Assembly (NCBI RefSeq): GCF_021390515.1
Contig: NZ_JAJUXI010000010.1
Coordinates: 124,001-188,000 of the forward strand
From: Dyadobacter sp. CY326
Lineage (GTDB): Bacteria > Bacteroidota > Bacteroidia > Cytophagales > Spirosomataceae
Reading direction: 5' to 3'
DNA length: 64,000 bases
Positions within the stretch are counted from its first letter, which is position 1; every line of letters starts with the position of its first letter. A program made the position numbers and the translations under genes. The notes beneath the pieces were generated by a model. That model had not been told where the DNA came from and ran no database searches. It was given only the letters and a program-made list of their open reading frames with translations. This document shows positions 17,701-26,014 of the stretch, one piece after another.

Positions 17701-20232
17701 GCGGACGACTTCGACTTTGGCAGAGCTTTTTTGCAAAACACCTTTGCTGTTGACTCCGATAATTTCAACGGGAACAGGAGCATTTGTTCCTACATATGCG
17801 TCGGGAAGGCGAATTCCGTAAAAAACTGGCTGAGTGAACACATCAAAACGCTGCAGGCGATTTATAGGACGGCCATTTTCATCAAAAACGGTCACATAAA
17901 TTTTCCCCTCCAAAACACCAATGTCTTTTAGGTCAGCGGAGATCGGAAAGCTTTCTGTTGCCTGTCCCTGTTCGTTCGTAACGCCCTGGCGACTTTGCCT
18001 TTCGAATGCGGTTTCAGCGGGAATGTCAAATACAAACTCGGGAAATGCGGCCGCTGAAAAGTCTTTTCTTTTGAGCTGGGACGCCATTTCATAATTGCGG
18101 TTGCTCGCAGGAGGGCCAAACAGGTTAAATGCTGTCGCAGTCAGCGATACATTATTTCCGGAAACATACTCCTTTGCAGCGCCACTCAAATCCACCTTAA
18201 TGCGATCAGGCATGAATTCTTCCACGCTTACGGCATGCGAGGCAAGCAAAATTTCATTGCCATTGTAAACTTCCAAAACGTAAGTTCCGGTTAGTCCGGC
18301 CGCATCCACCGGAACTTCTATTTGAACCGCTCCCTGACTGTTCGTGCTTTTTCGCCAAGTCCGATATTCACGTCCATTGGGCGTAAGCATGCGAAGTTTA
18401 AGTGGAATTTCACTAGCGCTTTCCCATTTTTTAGTACGGATAACCGTGTTAAAATACATGGTTTCACCAGGGCGATAAATGTCGCGTTGACCGTAGATAA
18501 ATGCTTGCAAGCCTGACGCATTGTCGCGCAAACCTTCAACTTCAAAACGGGAGGTCTCAACTTGTGTGTCATTGAGAATGAGATAATTGAAATCTTCATC
18601 TAAACTGGCGGTCAGCATCGCGATTTTGAAGCCAGGCGCTTTTTCACTCAATTTTTCGACATGCGCAACGCCGTCTCCGTCAGTATTAATTGTATGAACA
18701 TTCTGATTGTTGTGGCTTACAAGGGTAATTTCAACATTGCCCAGCGGCTCATTGGTTTTGATCGAATTGGCGTAAATCCAAATCTCATCTTTGCCCTGTT
18801 TCGCAATCAATCCAATGTCCGAAATGGAGACAAGCTTTACGGCGCCCAAATAAGCCTCGTCTTTGGAATTTACGGAAACGAGATACACGCCCTTGCGTTT
18901 ATTATCTTCTGGCAGCGCAACATTCAATGCAGCGATCCCTTTGCTTTTTGGAAGGTTTTCTGTTTCGACCGTTTTGTCAACGATAATGTCACTGAGTTCA
19001 TTTTCACGGTCTTCGCTATAATTAAATGCACCGGTCGGCAGCCATTCGTCGCCGGAATAACCATAGTCGTTCCACCGATTGTTACGGATATAACTGAGTA
19101 TGTTGTTGGCATATAATTTGGAAATGCGCACCTGAACTTTTGGAATGTTCACAATCTGCACACCCAGGTTTTTAGAGCCTTTTGGCGTCATGTAAAGTGC
19201 TTTTTTATTAGCAAAAGACACAGAAGCCGGCATTTTCCCAAAAAACAAATCCTTCGAGGTCTCATCTTCTGGGAAAGCTCCTAAAACTCCCTTCAATGTT
19301 TTATTAATAAGCAAATTATAAGTTTCAGTCTCATTAAATTCTCCTCGGATGATGAATCCATTTTCTGTGGGTTCAGTTTGCACGGCGAGTTGCGGGTTTA
19401 GTGTAAAACCCGTTGCAATGCTTTCTTTGTCAAGCTCCTGGGTCGTGATAATGCGTGCATAACCCGCATTGTTTTCGTAACCAGTCTTAATATCAACGAC
19501 TTCCAGATGAAGCGGCGATGGAATGCTCGCATTGCTGGCAATGATTTCCTGACTTGTGTAAGATGTGTTTTGAACTTTAATTCCCTTTTCAATCGCAATT
19601 TTGACGGGAATTGGATTGTTATCCGCCTTGCCCGTGTTGCTCAAAGCAAGCGTTACAGAATGGTCATTTGTGGCAGGAAGAATTTTGTAATCCAATGACT
19701 TGTCTGAAAGCATAACTTTCAGTTTTTCAGCGACATTCTGGCTATTAACGGGATAATTGAAGGTCAGCCTGAGCCTCGCTTCTTGTCTCCCGGATTCCGG
19801 CGAGAGCGTCCACCAGCTTTCGGTTTCAGCCAATTGGAGATAAGGTGTGTGAAAATCCAAAGGTTCCTTGGAAACAGCGAGTTTCGAATTTTTGTCTGCT
19901 TTCTCTACAAGCAGGTCTGTGAGTTTGGCAGTATATTTTGTGGCCGCGCCGAAGCCGGAAATGGGTGAAAAAACGAGTTCGTTAGGGGCAGCCCATTTGA
20001 ATTTTCCGCGCACTGCGGGCTCAAAATGAATGTATTGCGTGGAATCCCAGTCGTTTAACTCGCTTTCAGAAACAATGTCTTTATTGAAGGTAAAAACCAA
20101 GTTTTGTGACTGACCTATCTCCTCTGTAAAATTGGTTCCTGAAACGCGGATCTCATTAAGTGACGAACAACTATTGAATGTAAATGCAGTGAAAAAAAGT
20201 AAAAAGAACGCAACAGCAGAAATCTTTTTCAT
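14773..20232 (-). CDS. Bacterial alpha-2-macroglobulin family lipoprotein with thioester
   Basis: 1819 residues. The signal peptide ends in a lipobox-like FNSC (Cys22), predicting a lipid-anchored envelope protein. The long chain of MG (macroglobulin) beta domains includes the MG2-like DIYRPGETMYF segment. The thioester motif YGCLEQ is intact, with Cys1345 and Gln1348, followed by the alpha-helical thioester domain (GGFGMWPG, DWWATAYAVHFL). Family members trap attacking proteases by covalent capture and are thought to guard the cell envelope. The frequent partner, penicillin-binding protein 1C, is not adjacent: neighbours are a GlpF-like channel (convergent) and IspH. It is monocistronic with about 255 bases to ispH. 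Confidence 0.92.
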   Translation of the reverse strand: MKKISAVAFFLLFFTAFTFNSCSSLNEIRVSGTNFTEEIGQSQNLVFTFNKDIVSESELNDWDSTQYIHFEPAVRGKFKWAAPNELVFSPISGFGAATKYTAKLTDLLVEKADKNSKLAVSKEPLDFHTPYLQLAETESWWTLSPESGRQEARLRLTFNYPVNSQNVAEKLKVMLSDKSLDYKILPATNDHSVTLALSNTGKADNNPIPVKIAIEKGIKVQNTSYTSQEIIASNASIPSPLHLEVVDIKTGYENNAGYARIITTQELDKESIATGFTLNPQLAVQTEPTENGFIIRGEFNETETYNLLINKTLKGVLGAFPEDETSKDLFFGKMPASVSFANKKALYMTPKGSKNLGVQIVNIPKVQVRISKLYANNILSYIRNNRWNDYGYSGDEWLPTGAFNYSEDRENELSDIIVDKTVETENLPKSKGIAALNVALPEDNKRKGVYLVSVNSKDEAYLGAVKLVSISDIGLIAKQGKDEIWIYANSIKTNEPLGNVEITLVSHNNQNVHTINTDGDGVAHVEKLSEKAPGFKIAMLTASLDEDFNYLILNDTQVETSRFEVEGLRDNASGLQAFIYGQRDIYRPGETMYFNTVIRTKKWESASEIPLKLRMLTPNGREYRTWRKSTNSQGAVQIEVPVDAAGLTGTYVLEVYNGNEILLASHAVSVEEFMPDRIKVDLSGAAKEYVSGNNVSLTATAFNLFGPPASNRNYEMASQLKRKDFSAAAFPEFVFDIPAETAFERQSRQGVTNEQGQATESFPISADLKDIGVLEGKIYVTVFDENGRPINRLQRFDVFTQPVFYGIRLPDAYVGTNAPVPVEIIGVNSKGVLQKSSAKVEVVRLEYQTVVEKKYDVLQYTSRKKEKTVYSTTLNLANGKGAIQYVPTVSGEYEVRVRRPGAEHYTLANFYAYGHGYTQYSSFEVSNEGRVLMETDKNNYKVGESANVLFKTPFDGRLLVTVERNNVLEQHILKTEKKAAELKINLKEEHLPNVFVTATLIRPFDDSDMPLTVAHGFIPILVEDPDRKLSVAITAIEKSRSKTKQQIRVKTAPNAQITLAVVDEGILQIKNSKTPDIHGHFYQKCALEVTTHDLYALLFPDLKISGSSSFGGDGYDLERRINPLSNGRTELVSFWSGVLTANGSGEATFDINIPQFSGDLRIMAVAYKDNAFGSSTKNMKVADPVVISAGLPRFLSPGDELTLPVNISNTEKKPANATVTVQLNGPLAAGTTPLTQSMTISPGKEARAVFSFKALQAIGLANVTIKVAAFGETFVNQTPITVRPASPLLKTSNSGQIAGNKQSIINLASSFIPATSRSQLVLSRSPLVQGGGKALATLLGYPYGCLEQTVSKAFPQIYFADLTKAMAAPVYTVKSGESDFNPMTNVQQAIRKIESQQLFNGGFGMWPGATQEDWWATAYAVHFLEEARRAGFEINAKTLSRALDYLGSKTGTAANKEVVVASTGNGLAYGNEPSSGSQSRKSVVRREAVYSLYVLALNGHPNRASMNYYKQNPHLLTVDSKYLLAGAFQLAGDTRSFNAILPKKYVPENEMQSFDNSYSSPLRNMSLVLNTLVESDPDNPQISVLARQLSKTVQSAAYLNTQEASFSVLALGKLAKKTAGSTVNATVSVNGKNLASFNGKELKVSKGINNQKVVIQTQGSGDLYWFSQSEGMSATGNYMEEDQGMSIRRQFLTRDGAPVQAFHQNDLVVVKLTLESTNGLPIENVVVTDLLPSGFEIENPRITEPRDMPWIKNAASPEYLDIRDDRIHFFTTASNVAKTFYYQVRIVSKGIFTVGPAAADAMYQGEYRSYSGGGKLTVE

Positions 20233-20487
20233 AGTGAAGAAGGGAGAAAACGGAAGTTTAAAACACGCATAAAAGAAGTGCTACGAAATTAGTTCTATTA
20301 GCAGCATAACGACGGAAATGCCAGATTGAAATTAGCTAATGGTAAAATTTTTGCTGTGAAAGGTTGAATGATTGCACAACCAAGAATAGCCATTCTCAGG
20401 GCTTCTTACCAAGATAGCCTTATGAGATGACTTAGCCTTACTTAATGAATAAACGGTTAAGATTTATTTTTTGCCGGTAAAAAACCC

Positions 20488-21711
20488 TCAGAACTGCTCC
20501 ATCACTTCACCGATTTCGCGGGTTCCTTCGAAGAATGATAAGAGACGCATTAATATGCCTTCGACGACGGCATCCGGGCAGGAGGCACCGCATGTGAGCA
20601 TGATGCGGACGGGCTCATGTTGGGGTAAGTAATTTTCGGTTACCACTTCTTCCTTTGTATGCATGTTGAAGTGCCTAATCAGCTGCTTATCAAGGATTTT
20701 ATTAACTGACTCAATGAAGTAAGTTGGGAATTTCTGTTCGCAAAGCTCCACTAAATGGGATGTGTTGGAGCTGTTATAACCGCCTGCAACAATGACCAGA
20801 TTTGCCTGATGGGTTAGCAATGCATAAGTCGCGTCCTGGTTGTCGTTTGTGGCGTAGCACAGTGTGTCGCGTGTGTTGGCAAACCGATCCTCGACCTGCT
20901 CTGGCCGGAGGCCATAATGCCTGATAATGTTGTGTTTCAAAAAATCTGAAATTCCCTGTGTATCAGACGCAAGCATGGTCGTCTGGTTCACCACGCCAAT
21001 GCGCTGCAAATCTTTTTCCGGATCAAAACCCGCAGAATATTGGCCCGCAAAATCAATGAAAAACTGCGAAGCCGGTAAATTTCCGATCATGTATTCGGCC
21101 AGGCGCTCGGCTTGCTTCATGTTTTCAACCACAACGGTCGGGGCGTTTTCCTTACTGTGCGAAAATGTGGCCCTCGTTTCCTCGTGATTGGGTTTTCCGT
21201 GAACGACGATCGTGTAATTTTTCTCGCCAATCTGAGCCGCGCGGTTCCAAACTTTCTCTACAAACGGACAGGTGGTATCATATATATAAGCATTGATGCC
21301 CAGTTCTGTAAGCTTTTGATGGTTTTCAATGGTTGTGCCAAATGCAGGAACAATCACAATGTCTTCCGCCGTAAGCGCTTCCCACGGAATCAAAGGGTTC
21401 CCCTTGGTGTCCATAATGAACCGAACGCCACGTTCAAGCAAGTCGCGGTTTACATCCGGATTGTGGATCATTTCACTGAGAAGGAAGATGCGTTTGTCAG
21501 GATTTTCTGCAATGGCTTTATAGGCAATGTCAATGGCGTTTTCTACACCATAACAAAATCCAAAATGGCGTGCAATGAGGAATTGCACCGGACCAAAATC
21601 AAGCAATGTAGGCGAATAGTCACGTTTCAGCTTATCATTTTTACGACGGAATTCCTTGATCGGGGTGATAATCCGGCTCCGGTAAAAATCAGGAATGTTG
21701 AACGTTTTCAT
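20488..21711 (-). CDS. ispH: 4-hydroxy-3-methylbut-2-enyl diphosphate reductase
   Basis: 407 residues, the long IspH form seen in Cytophagales and cyanobacteria rather than the ~310-residue E. coli form. Three cluster cysteines are visible in FGFCYGV (Cys53), TTCPFVEKVW and TCGASCPD. Other active-site segments are GKPNHEETRATFSHS and AGGYNSSNTSHLVELC. The enzyme makes IPP and DMAPP in the last step of the MEP isoprenoid pathway using a [4Fe-4S] cluster. The polyprenyl synthase at 39.4 kb would use these products. It appears to be transcribed alone. Confidence 0.95.
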   Translation of the reverse strand: MKTFNIPDFYRSRIITPIKEFRRKNDKLKRDYSPTLLDFGPVQFLIARHFGFCYGVENAIDIAYKAIAENPDKRIFLLSEMIHNPDVNRDLLERGVRFIMDTKGNPLIPWEALTAEDIVIVPAFGTTIENHQKLTELGINAYIYDTTCPFVEKVWNRAAQIGEKNYTIVVHGKPNHEETRATFSHSKENAPTVVVENMKQAERLAEYMIGNLPASQFFIDFAGQYSAGFDPEKDLQRIGVVNQTTMLASDTQGISDFLKHNIIRHYGLRPEQVEDRFANTRDTLCYATNDNQDATYALLTHQANLVIVAGGYNSSNTSHLVELCEQKFPTYFIESVNKILDKQLIRHFNMHTKEEVVTENYLPQHEPVRIMLTCGASCPDAVVEGILMRLLSFFEGTREIGEVMEQF

Positions 21712-21913
21712 TGACTAATTTGGTAGATTGCAAATAACAAAATAGGATATATTATAACCAATATTCAAAGAAATACTGACCTTTTTTAACAACACAGGCC
21801 GGTAACACATTGTTCGCCTACACTGTTCCGAAAAAAAATCTTTCGTAGATGCAACATGTCGTTTCATCTACTGTCCTTTATACAGAACGTTCAAATATAT
21901 ATTAGCCTTCTGC

Positions 21914-22477
21914 TTGAAAACACAATTTTACCCTGACCGGCACGTCGAACTGGTGGAGCGTTGTAAACTCGGTGAGCGCAAAGCGCAATATGAGCTTTAC
22001 AAGTCGTACTCCAAGGCCATGTTCAACATTTGCATGCGGATATTGAACCATTTGGGGGAAGCAGAGGACGCTTTGCAAGAGGCATTTGTGGATGCCTTTA
22101 CAAACCTGCACCAATTTCGGCAGCAGTCGACATTTGGTGCGTGGCTGAAACAAATTGTCGTCAATAAGGCGATTAACCACATGCGGAGCAGGAAGGTGAA
22201 ATGGGTGGAGATTGAAGAATGGCAGGAAACGATGGAAGACAGCGACGGGAATGAAAGTTATTTTGGAATGGATGAGCATGAGACGAATCTGGAAGTGGAG
22301 CGTGTTCGCAACACTGTTCAGAAGCTGCCGGATGGTTACAGAGTCGTTTTGAGCCTTTATTTATTCGAGGGATATGATCACGAGGAAATAGGAGAGGTGC
22401 TGGGAATCAGTGAAACGACCTCGAGAACACAATATATGCGGGCTAAAAGGAAGCTCACGGAGATGCTTGCGAAATAG
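21914..22477 (+). CDS. ECF-type RNA polymerase sigma factor
   Basis: 187 residues. Region 2 (about 20-90) has LYKSYSKAMFNICMRIL and AEDALQEAFVDAFTNLHQF; region 4 (about 130-185) has LPDGYRVVLSLYLFEGYDHEEIGEVLGISE. The start is a TTG (21914); no ATG lies upstream in frame, and the next Met is inside region 2, so TTG is likely. It is followed after 93 bases by a one-pass membrane protein and then a secreted protein, which looks like a sigma/anti-sigma-like/target operon responding to envelope conditions. Confidence 0.92.
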   Translation: MKTQFYPDRHVELVERCKLGERKAQYELYKSYSKAMFNICMRILNHLGEAEDALQEAFVDAFTNLHQFRQQSTFGAWLKQIVVNKAINHMRSRKVKWVEIEEWQETMEDSDGNESYFGMDEHETNLEVERVRNTVQKLPDGYRVVLSLYLFEGYDHEEIGEVLGISETTSRTQYMRAKRKLTEMLAK

Positions 22478-22570
22478 TTATTACAAAATGGTTAAACTTA
22501 ATTGGTTCATTTTCATCTAAATGATTACGGATTTGAGAACATTATTTACACATGACAAGTTAATGAATCT

Positions 22571-23179
22571 ATGAAAAATTCTTCAGATAAAAAAGATCGA
22601 TTGGAGCGGTTTGTGCGAGATAACAGGGATGGATTTGATACTTTTTCACCGCAGGATTCTTTATGGAGTCAGATCGATAGCAAATTACATAGCGAGATTC
22701 CGATAGTGCCGGAAAAATCCAAAAAAAAAATTAGGCGATTAAGCAGTCCTTATTTTGACTGGCGCATTGCCGCCGGTGTGTTCTTGGCCCTCGGAATTGG
22801 TTTTTTAGTTTACCTCAATAACGAATACGGCATAACCCGCGATCCGCGTGTGGCTTTGAAAGTCCCCACCTATGCCCGTGAATTCAATGCTTACAATGTT
22901 GCAATAGACCAGAAAAGAGAGGAAATCATTAAGCTCGCACGGAACAATCCGGAGTTGTATAAAGATTTCTCCGCCGATCTGGAAGGTCTGGAAGTAAGTT
23001 ATAAAAACCTGCGGTCCAATTTGTCCAATGCGCCTAATCAGGAAGCATTATTGGAGGCTATGGTTCAAAACTTACAGTGGCAGGTCGACCTGCTTAACCA
23101 ACAATTAGAAATTTTGCAACGCATTAATAAAGTAAAAAATGGAGACGATAAAGAAATTAATAATTCACCTGTTATTTAG
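22571..23179 (+). CDS. Single-pass membrane protein, probable anti-sigma factor
   Basis: 202 residues. A charged cytoplasmic N-terminus (1-62, with PQDSLWSQIDSKL, a pattern common in Bacteroidota sigma-operon membrane proteins), one membrane helix at about 64-82 (WRIAAGVFLALGIGFLVYL), then an extracytoplasmic helical, coiled-coil-like part ending in LLNQQLEILQRINKVKN. No zinc HxxxCxxC motif is seen. Position directly after the ECF gene suggests that it holds the sigma factor at the membrane. The last 41 bases overlap the next gene in another frame, implying translational coupling. Confidence 0.75.
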   Translation: MKNSSDKKDRLERFVRDNRDGFDTFSPQDSLWSQIDSKLHSEIPIVPEKSKKKIRRLSSPYFDWRIAAGVFLALGIGFLVYLNNEYGITRDPRVALKVPTYAREFNAYNVAIDQKREEIIKLARNNPELYKDFSADLEGLEVSYKNLRSNLSNAPNQEALLEAMVQNLQWQVDLLNQQLEILQRINKVKNGDDKEINNSPVI

Positions 23180-24197
23180 CATCATTGCCGTGCTGCCACA
23201 GGTGGCGATGGCGGCAGGCCCGGACCCTGAACAAAACGGTCTGATCGAGAAACGACGTAATATTGTAAAGGTTTTTAATGTGGCAAACGATGACCAGCTG
23301 GTGGTTGATAACCAGTTTGGACAAGTCAAAATCAATCTGTGGAACAGAGATGAAATAAAGGTTGAGATTATCGTGACTGCCAATGCGCCCACGGACGGCC
23401 GCGCATCCGAATATTTGGGTGCTGTGAAAATCGACGAAAAGCGATATAAAAATCAAATTGGCTTAACCACGCACATCGACAGAAGCCAGTTTGGAAACAG
23501 TGGCTGGAACAATAAAAAAGGCGAAAAGAACTTCATACAAATCGATTACACGGTTTATATGCCAAAGGAAAACGCGCTGATCGTGCGTAATAAATTCGGC
23601 GACACGGACATTCCGTCATTTCACGCGCCATTGACCGTTGACTCACGTTACGGAAATTTTGTTGCCAATCTGCTGGATAATGCGGAAAACATCATTGATG
23701 TGAAGTATGGAAGCGCAAAAATTGGCAGAATGGATGGAGGAAAGCTGGAATGTCAATATTCAAACTTGAAACTCGATCTTGCCAAAAAAGTTTTTATAAC
23801 CAACAAATTCGGTGAGCTGAACATTGGCGATGTTACCAACTTAGATGCGGATATTGATTATTCCGGTGCGAAGATTGGCACAATGCGCGGGTCCGGAAAA
23901 ATTAAGCTGAATTATTCAGGAAATTTTAAAATCGATCAATTGACCAATTCTGCGGAAAACATTGATATTCAGGCTTCCTATTCCTCGATCATTCTCCCTG
24001 CCGATGCAAATCAGTTCAATGTGACAGTGACTTATGGCAATTTCAGTTATCCCGCTTCCAATGTCAATTTTTCCATGCAGCCTTCGAAAGACGACAAGTC
24101 TTATAAGCAAAAGCAATATCAGGGAAAAGTGGGCACCGGATCAGGAACCAGAATCACCGTTGTGTCACGATTCGGAGATGTAAAATTGAAAGATTAA
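23139..24197 (+). CDS. Secreted DUF4097-like putative adhesin domain protein
   Basis: 352 residues with a signal peptide (LIIHLLFSIIAVLPQVAMAAG). The rest is a run of short beta-strand repeats (VDNQFGQVKI, VRNKFGDTDI, VDSRYGNF, VKYGSAKIG, ITNKFGELNIGDV, VVSRFGDVKLKD), consistent with a right-handed beta-helix of the DUF4097/putative adhesin type. Likely exported to the periplasm or cell surface. It overlaps the preceding membrane protein gene by 41 bases and is the third gene of the ECF sigma operon, so it may be an output or a sensor partner. It is convergent with bshC, 15 bases away. Confidence 0.75.
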   Translation: METIKKLIIHLLFSIIAVLPQVAMAAGPDPEQNGLIEKRRNIVKVFNVANDDQLVVDNQFGQVKINLWNRDEIKVEIIVTANAPTDGRASEYLGAVKIDEKRYKNQIGLTTHIDRSQFGNSGWNNKKGEKNFIQIDYTVYMPKENALIVRNKFGDTDIPSFHAPLTVDSRYGNFVANLLDNAENIIDVKYGSAKIGRMDGGKLECQYSNLKLDLAKKVFITNKFGELNIGDVTNLDADIDYSGAKIGTMRGSGKIKLNYSGNFKIDQLTNSAENIDIQASYSSIILPADANQFNVTVTYGNFSYPASNVNFSMQPSKDDKSYKQKQYQGKVGTGSGTRITVVSRFGDVKLKD

Positions 24198-24212
24198 GTA
24201 TTTCTAAAACAG

Positions 24213-25766
24213 CTATTTATCCTCAACCATTATATTGTATTTGAAATCCAGCGGATCGAAAACGTCAAACAATTTTTCGATAAACTCCGGATCATTAATG
24301 TAAAAATTCAGCAGATTATCATAGCGTTCCTGGGCGATTCCGTTCGGGAACAGCTTGTTTTTAAGGCCTATCAGTTGATTTATTTCTGACTCGTGATTGC
24401 GCTCTTCCGCTTTGATAATGCGCTTTTCAAGGTGTTTCAATGAGTTAAGCAACCGCGTTTGCTCCGCTTTCACTGCGCCATGCATCGTCTGATCCACAGC
24501 CGTCGCCTTGCTCAAAATTGCCTCAAAAACGTCGTTAAATGCCTCCTTCTGGTCTTCCAGATTTAACACATGTTCCGAATTCCGCTCAACAAATATTTTC
24601 CGCAAGGCCACCTCATCCAGAAAAAGATCTTTGTAATTAATTTTCAATTTCTGCGCCTTTTTACATTGCTGATTGTTGATATACAATGCAAAGTTCCGAG
24701 GCATAAGCATTGGGAAGGGCACATTGTAATGATCAAAAACGCCTTTAAGCTGCATCCAATACGGCACTTCTGACGGTCCGCCTATATACGCAAGATTTGG
24801 TAAAATAATCTCTTCATATAGTGGCCGCAAAACAACATTAGGACTGAAAAAATCCGGCTTTTGCGCAGCCAGTTCCAGGATTTCAGATTCAGTGAAAGTA
24901 ATGTCCGTATTCAGAACCTGATATGAATCACCGTTTTTAGTAATTCTTTCGCGGATTCCGTTGTCCAGATAAAAAAGATTAATTTCTCTTGCATGGAGCG
25001 GCGTGTGATAACCCAGAGAATTGAGTTTGCCGGTGGTTTCGGTGACGAGTTTCTCCGAAATGGATGTGGTTAATTCTTCCTTTATGACGGGCAGGAAGTG
25101 CCTTTTTAAATCAGCATTATCGGCATCAAGACTTATCAAGCCATGCTGCCCGAACAATTCGTGCATATAACATCGCACCGCATTGGCAAGCGTGGCGTTT
25201 TCCAAATATGCCTTTGCAAACAACGTGGGCTTATCCGGCAATTGTTTCAATATGCTTTCCAATTCCTTGGGATTCAGCCTGCCAACCGCGCCTTTATGCT
25301 CGCCCGTCCATTTATGCGTTTGTCCGAACAGATGAAATGTGGCAACCTCCTCAAAATCATGATCTTCGGAAGCCATCCAATAAATTGGCACAAAGTTGTA
25401 TTCCGGGTATGCGTCTTTAAGTGCTCTTGCAAGTTTTACCGTCGTTACAATTTTGTAAATAATGTAAAGCGGGCCAGTGAAAATATTCAGCTGGTGGCCA
25501 GTTGTGACGGTAAATGTATTTTCCTTTAATAAAATCGAAAAGTCGGGAAGATAAGGCAATCCGTGATATTGTTTCTCTAAAACCTCGACCAGCGTTTTAC
25601 GTTTTTCCTTATCAAAATTTGACTTGGTGATGATCGCATCTTTTGCATTTTCAAGCGTCGGATAAGTGCTGTAAAACGTTTCCAGCGCAGGTTTTTGATC
25701 AAGATAATCAAGCAGCAATGCAGGAAACTGGCCCGTTGTACGAAGATCCAGGGAATGCAGGGTCAT
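24213..25766 (-). CDS. bshC: Bacillithiol biosynthesis cysteine-adding enzyme BshC
   Basis: About 517 residues from the ATG at 25766 (an upstream TTG would add 12 residues that do not look conserved). Rossmann-like core motifs are TTGHQLNIFTGPLYIIYKI (near residue 80), VPIYWMASEDHDFEE and YIGGPSEVPYWMQL; a long coiled-coil segment follows (KHLEKRIIKAEERNHESE). BshC adds cysteine to GlcN-malate in the last step of bacillithiol synthesis, so this organism probably uses bacillithiol as its low-molecular-weight thiol. bshA and bshB are not in the window. Confidence 0.93.
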   Translation of the reverse strand: MTLHSLDLRTTGQFPALLLDYLDQKPALETFYSTYPTLENAKDAIITKSNFDKEKRKTLVEVLEKQYHGLPYLPDFSILLKENTFTVTTGHQLNIFTGPLYIIYKIVTTVKLARALKDAYPEYNFVPIYWMASEDHDFEEVATFHLFGQTHKWTGEHKGAVGRLNPKELESILKQLPDKPTLFAKAYLENATLANAVRCYMHELFGQHGLISLDADNADLKRHFLPVIKEELTTSISEKLVTETTGKLNSLGYHTPLHAREINLFYLDNGIRERITKNGDSYQVLNTDITFTESEILELAAQKPDFFSPNVVLRPLYEEIILPNLAYIGGPSEVPYWMQLKGVFDHYNVPFPMLMPRNFALYINNQQCKKAQKLKINYKDLFLDEVALRKIFVERNSEHVLNLEDQKEAFNDVFEAILSKATAVDQTMHGAVKAEQTRLLNSLKHLEKRIIKAEERNHESEINQLIGLKNKLFPNGIAQERYDNLLNFYINDPEFIEKLFDVFDPLDFKYNIMVEDK

Positions 25767-25921
25767 GAAAGGTGGTTTTTCAGAAGCTATTAGAGAATCC
25801 AACGTAAATTATTTAACGATATTTTATACAAAACGAACCGATCACCTAACGTGAAAACAGCGGACTTTGGTTTCCCAAAATTGCGCATTTCGGGTTAGAA
25901 TAAAAAACCATTCATCACAAC

Positions 25922-25954
25922 AAAAAAGCCGGACCTGAATCAGATACGGCTTTT
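25922..25954 (-). terminator. Terminator of the acyl-CoA dehydrogenase gene
   Basis: Minus strand: AAAAGCCG (25954-25947), 15-base loop, CGGCTTTT (25931-25924) and a T-run to 25922. About 60 bases after the stop at 26015. Confidence 0.8.
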
Positions 25955-26014
25955 CGGAAATTCATTTTTGGTTTTCAGTTGCGCAGGCGATCTTGCCTGA
26001 AATATCTTGTAGTT

